From the NCBI GenBank assembly GCA_002633005.1, contig NMRA01000332.1, forward strand, positions 1 through 64,000: DNA of 64,000 bases, written 5' to 3'. This DNA comes from Phoronis australis (taxonomy: Eukaryota > Phoronida > Phoronidae). This document shows, one piece after another, positions 62,901-64,000 of this stretch (position 1 is its first letter; each line of letters begins with the position of its first letter). The position numbers were made by a program, and so were the translations under genes. Below the pieces are notes generated by a model, which saw only the letters and a program-made list of their open reading frames with translations, searched no databases and was not told where the DNA came from.

Positions 62901-64000
62901 GAAATCTGTAACAGCGTTTTCAAGATCTCACCTCCAACATCAATATCGAATAAAATTTAGTCACGTTAGTGACGTTATTGTTTTGCTAACACCAGACCCA
63001 ATCAGTAAAAGATTGGTAATAAGTCAGAAATAAAATTCTGGAGGCTTTCTACTTACATAAAGTTTACACTTTATCAACAGAGATAAAATCTGGCTCAATT
63101 TGGAGATATTTGGATAAATACGTGTAGGTCTTTCAATAAGGCCCCACATAACCTTAACGAGAGCTTTACTGAGCACTGGTTCTAGTTATGGAAGCATACC
63201 TTGTAAGTGAACTTGGTAGAACTCATCACCTCGATGATGTTGAATGCTGCCCAGCTAATGTCGTATCCCAACATCTGAAGCTAGAAGAGAAGATGGGACC
63301 CCATATAAACACTCGTGTACGATGAATATGGCTACACACCCCAGCTTCCTTTAAAAACAACATCTCGCTTTGCTCATTTATCTAGACACAAGTTTAAGAC
63401 CTGAAATTTGGAAATGCCAGCTGAGATTTTGACCAGCTCCTGTGGGCTGTCACATCGTCCAACCACTTCAACAGAATTCTTTTTTGTTAGTGGAGCAGGA
63501 AAATATGGGTGCCACAACATCATGGCCCTGACAGCATCTTTTTGGTAGACAAAGTTTTGTGACCTGTCATCTGTGCAGGGCCCTCAATCCCTTGATTTTG
63601 GGGCTGAATATTCAGAACCATTTTCCTCCAAACAATATTGAAAAATTATGCGAAATTCCGCTCATGAGGCTCAAAAATTCCCCTCGAGTGATTGACAAAT
63701 TCCCCTGGAGATTTGAATCATTAATTTTGTAACTCACACAGGTGGCAATTTGAAAGAGTGCAAAATGTTTTGACTACTTGAGGCAAAGCCTACGAGGGCT
63801 TGCAAGGGGGGGGGGTAAAAATTCTCCCTTCCCAGAAAGCACAAAACAAGCACATTTCCTCTTGAATAAACGAGGGTCCTGCCGTGTGTGCAAGATGAAC
63901 TTTGGAAGAGGCAGACACTCAAGATCAGACTTGAAAATATTAAAAAGCCATGAGGTGGCGTACAATATGTGGAGCCTATCCAAAAATGAGAGGGTGCCAT
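31554..64000 (-). CDS. AP3D1: AP-3 complex subunit delta, 5' end beyond the window
   Basis: Large subunit of the AP-3 adaptor coat, which sorts membrane cargo from endosomes to lysosomes and related organelles. Exons in order: 63200-63280, 61772-61852, 60825-60932, 58782-58911, 58343-58482, 57946-58019, 57225-57274, 53697-53725, 53084-53132, 52558-52703, 51687-51835, 50092-50322, 49380-49611, 48697-48842, 46917-47015, 46391-46584, 45858-46045, 45308-45381, 44752-44899, 44288-44440, 43720-43824, 43297-43449, 41858-41905, 40647-40784, 39223-39363, 38574-38659, 35318-35442, 32205-32287, 31554-31652. These give 3480 nt with every phase consistent. The first ~60 residues lie past 64000. Trunk, charged hinge and C-terminal ear are all present, for a predicted protein near 1,220 aa. 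Two exons are also present in a tandem duplicate (36001-38062). Confidence 0.96.
32815..33270. repeat. Diverged copy of the modular repeat (AP3D1 intron)
   Basis: Three degenerate units of about 145 bp. Shared signatures with the better copies are GTCACAGTAGTTGAATTCGT and CCAAAAATTGACTGGTG, then CTAAATTTCATCATGATCC and TTCTTGAGATAAT. The GGCGC-type motif at the start of each unit is eroded, for example to CCAACAGGGGTTC. Relationship to the other copies is by eye. Confidence 0.6.
34550..35058. repeat. ~500-bp dispersed repeat, copy 2 (AP3D1 intron)
   Basis: Same orientation and block order as 12852-13360, at about 75% similarity by eye. No terminal inverted repeat or target duplication stands out. 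Family unknown. Confidence 0.75.
36001..40129. repeat. 2.06-kb tandem duplication within AP3D1, N at the junction
   Basis: Copy A is 36001-38062 and copy B is 38064 to about 40129; the single N at 38063 separates them exactly. Both begin GAAYTGTT-GTTAAATG and both end with GCATTTAAACAA. By eye, divergence is about 6% over the first 300 bases and 1-2% over the last 750, with small indels, and zero in the two exons. The pattern fits two alleles of a polymorphic animal placed side by side, though a recent real duplication is not excluded. Confidence 0.9.
36506..37295 (-). CDS. AP3D1: Second copy of two AP3D1 ear exons
   Basis: 37155-37295 (141 nt) and 36506-36591 (86 nt) are base-for-base identical to 39223-39363 and 38574-38659, including silent positions, while the surrounding introns differ by a few percent. 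The pair totals 227 nt, not a multiple of three. The 86-nt exon exits in phase 2 whereas the 141-nt exon enters in phase 0, so an mRNA using both pairs would be frameshifted. Either one pair is skipped or the copy is an assembly duplicate. Confidence 0.85.
40161..40631. mobile_element. ~470-bp hAT-like non-autonomous element, copy 1
   Basis: Ends AGGGCTTGGAATGACC and GGAAAATTCCAAGCCTT. Flanks GAGCACGC and GAGCACAT match at 6 of 8 bases, a candidate target duplication. About 85-90% like 48043-48527, sharing GCTCGTCCGTCC, CGTTCCTCCGAAAC and CGTTTCCGCGGAAAATTCC. It lies between the right end of the 2-kb duplication and AP3D1 exon 40647-40784, ending 15 bases before that exon's donor. Confidence 0.65.
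41176..41337. mobile_element. hAT-type MITE in an AP3D1 intron
   Basis: Left CAGGGGCAGATCCAGGAC, right CACTGGATCCACCTATG; the ends are inverse to each other over the GGATCCA/TGGATCC core. Same family style as 17287 and 25416. Confidence 0.5.
42290..42492. repeat. Three tandem copies of a ~68-bp unit
   Basis: Units start TTGAGGACAGGTTTAAGTTT at about 42290, 42358 and 42426 and end AAACACCAAGCCCC. Copies differ at a few positions (CCCAGG versus CCATGG, CTTCAGG versus CTTTAGG). Located in the AP3D1 intron between exons 43297 and 41858. Confidence 0.9.
43297..48842 (-). CDS. AP3D1: AP3D1 hinge exons (BLVR-type, Lys/Glu-rich)
   Basis: 48697-48842 ends the trunk (SLFAGDLNPVA). 46917-47015 has LDLDKWINEPP; 46391-46584 has NPFYIKG and VEDIPVTAIDLSVPLHVPG; 45858-46045 has KYLQLQKDELN followed by runs of Lys/Ser and then an acidic stretch; 45308-45381 has EEYSALDINLDE. 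Exons 44752-44899, 44288-44440, 43720-43824 and 43297-43449 are low-complexity, alternating Lys-rich (KEKK) and acidic/Pro/Thr segments, as in the delta-adaptin hinge of other animals. Sequence identity is weakest here, but splice sites and phases all fit. Confidence 0.92.
48043..48527. mobile_element. ~485-bp hAT-like non-autonomous element, copy 2
   Basis: Same ends as copy 1 (AGGGCTTGGAATGACC and AATTCCAAGCCCT). Flanks share AAAATA. A second partial right end (GGAAAATTCCAAGCCCTG) follows at about 48535-48553, and a truncated left end (GGCTTGCAATGACCAATGAC) lies near 47814. Located between AP3D1 exons 48697 and 46917. Confidence 0.65.
49380..63280 (-). CDS. AP3D1: AP3D1 trunk (Adaptin_N) exons
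   Basis: Thirteen exons encode the HEAT-like alpha-solenoid trunk. Landmarks: LQMLGYDISWAAFNIIEVM (63200-63280), RIGYLAASQSFHEGTDV (61772-61852), DTGVALCGLACF (60825-60932), KPYVRKKAVLIMYKVFL (58782-58911), NPKNYLSLAP and NNWVLIKIIKL (58343-58482), GIPNHSASIQ (53697-53725), LCVQKLRILIEDSDQN (53084-53132), SQSNYQYITNFEW (51687-51835), RNGIAEVLYAAAWICGEFSE (50092-50322), QSVYVQNVLKLY and QSADLEVQER (49380-49611). The junction 57225/53697 is in frame but lacks about seven residues usually found between VIA and the Gly of G-PNHSASIQ, so a 21-nt microexon may hide in this 3.5-kb intron. Confidence 0.95.
50845..51644. repeat. Modular dispersed repeat, copy 3, with palindromic tail
   Basis: Head at 50845 (GAGCAACGCAGAGCGTTGAA, then CTGCGCCCACA). 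Modules begin near 50981, 51123, 51277 and 51428; the last is a clean CCACTAGGGGGCAC. The tail is GC-rich (GACGCC repeats), then a near-perfect palindrome at 51615-51644: ATGCGTCCACATAT, AA, ATATGTGGGCGCAT. The head's TGCGCCCACA is the inverse of the tail's TGTGGGCGCA, as expected for terminal inverted repeats. Located in the AP3D1 intron between exons 51687 and 50092. Confidence 0.8.
55475..55520. repeat. TATATG-type microsatellite
   Basis: Runs of TATATG and ATATAC between AP3D1 exons 57225 and 53697. Confidence 0.85.
59272..60530. repeat. Modular dispersed repeat, copy 4: ~432-bp higher-order repeat
   Basis: The longest copy. Module starts (CCA of CCACTAG or equivalent) are near 59361, 59484, 59622, 59784, 59929, 60056, 60216 and 60361. 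Adjacent spacing alternates 123-162 bp, but every third module recurs at 423-434 bp, so three module types form a higher-order unit. Head GAGCGTTGAAATGAGCC and tail GACGCCGGACGCCCGGACAG match copies 1 and 3; the final palindrome is lost. Lies in the AP3D1 intron between exons 60825 and 58782. Confidence 0.85.
61385..61586. repeat. 11-bp minisatellite (CTTGCACTGCA), about 18 units
   Basis: Nearly perfect tandem units of CTTGCACTGCA, with a few CCC and TAC variants at the two ends. Because 11 is not a multiple of three and the unit has no stop in most frames, it creates open frames of an 11-residue repeat on both strands; these are not genes. It sits in the AP3D1 intron between exons 61772 and 60825. 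Confidence 0.95.
63890..64000. repeat. Diverged modular repeat fragment at the window edge
   Basis: GACTTGAAAATATTAAAAAG, then CCATGAGGTGGCGTACAAT, then a TATCCAAAAATGAGAGGGTG segment follow the same order as the module boundary at 60190-60260. More of the copy probably lies beyond 64000. Confidence 0.5.

Overview
This is a eukaryotic (animal) window: intron-rich genes, GT-AG splicing, AT-rich non-coding DNA and many short transposon remnants. Recurrent ACATGTA-type palindromes, a high-divergence duplicate block and the families present suggest a highly polymorphic marine invertebrate, for example a lancelet or hemichordate. I cannot fix the species. No CRISPR, operon or prokaryotic feature is present. 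All exons were joined by hand from translated similarity, splice sites and codon phase; nothing was searched.

Layout. 1-9390: no convincing gene; hAT-like and hairpin MITEs, tRNA-derived SINE heads and a small tandem duplication. 9738-22762 (minus): a complete-core transglutaminase of 12 recognised coding exons with the Cys/His/Asp triad intact. 26134-28617 (plus): a three-exon TRIR (C19orf43) orthologue, divergent from the transglutaminase and convergent with the next gene. 31554-64000 (minus): the adaptor complex AP-3 delta subunit (AP3D1), 29 exons recognised from the LQMLGYDIS exon to the stop; the first roughly 60 codons lie beyond the right edge.

The genes do not form a pathway. AP3D1 builds the AP-3 coat for endosome-to-lysosome/lysosome-related-organelle sorting, TRIR is a small RNA-processing exonuclease family protein, and the transglutaminase crosslinks proteins through Gln-Lys isopeptide bonds.

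Most notable: (1) a dispersed modular repeat (five loci) whose ~145-bp modules each begin with a close match to the CTCF core motif, arranged as a ~432-bp three-module higher-order repeat; (2) a 2.06-kb tandem duplication inside AP3D1 carrying two coding exons, with a lone N exactly at the junction and an exon pair (227 nt) that cannot be used twice in frame, most likely uncollapsed alleles; (3) an extra transglutaminase exon that is only in frame if an internal donor is used; (4) an apparently missing ~21-nt AP3D1 microexon; (5) an inverted minisatellite and an 11-bp minisatellite in introns.
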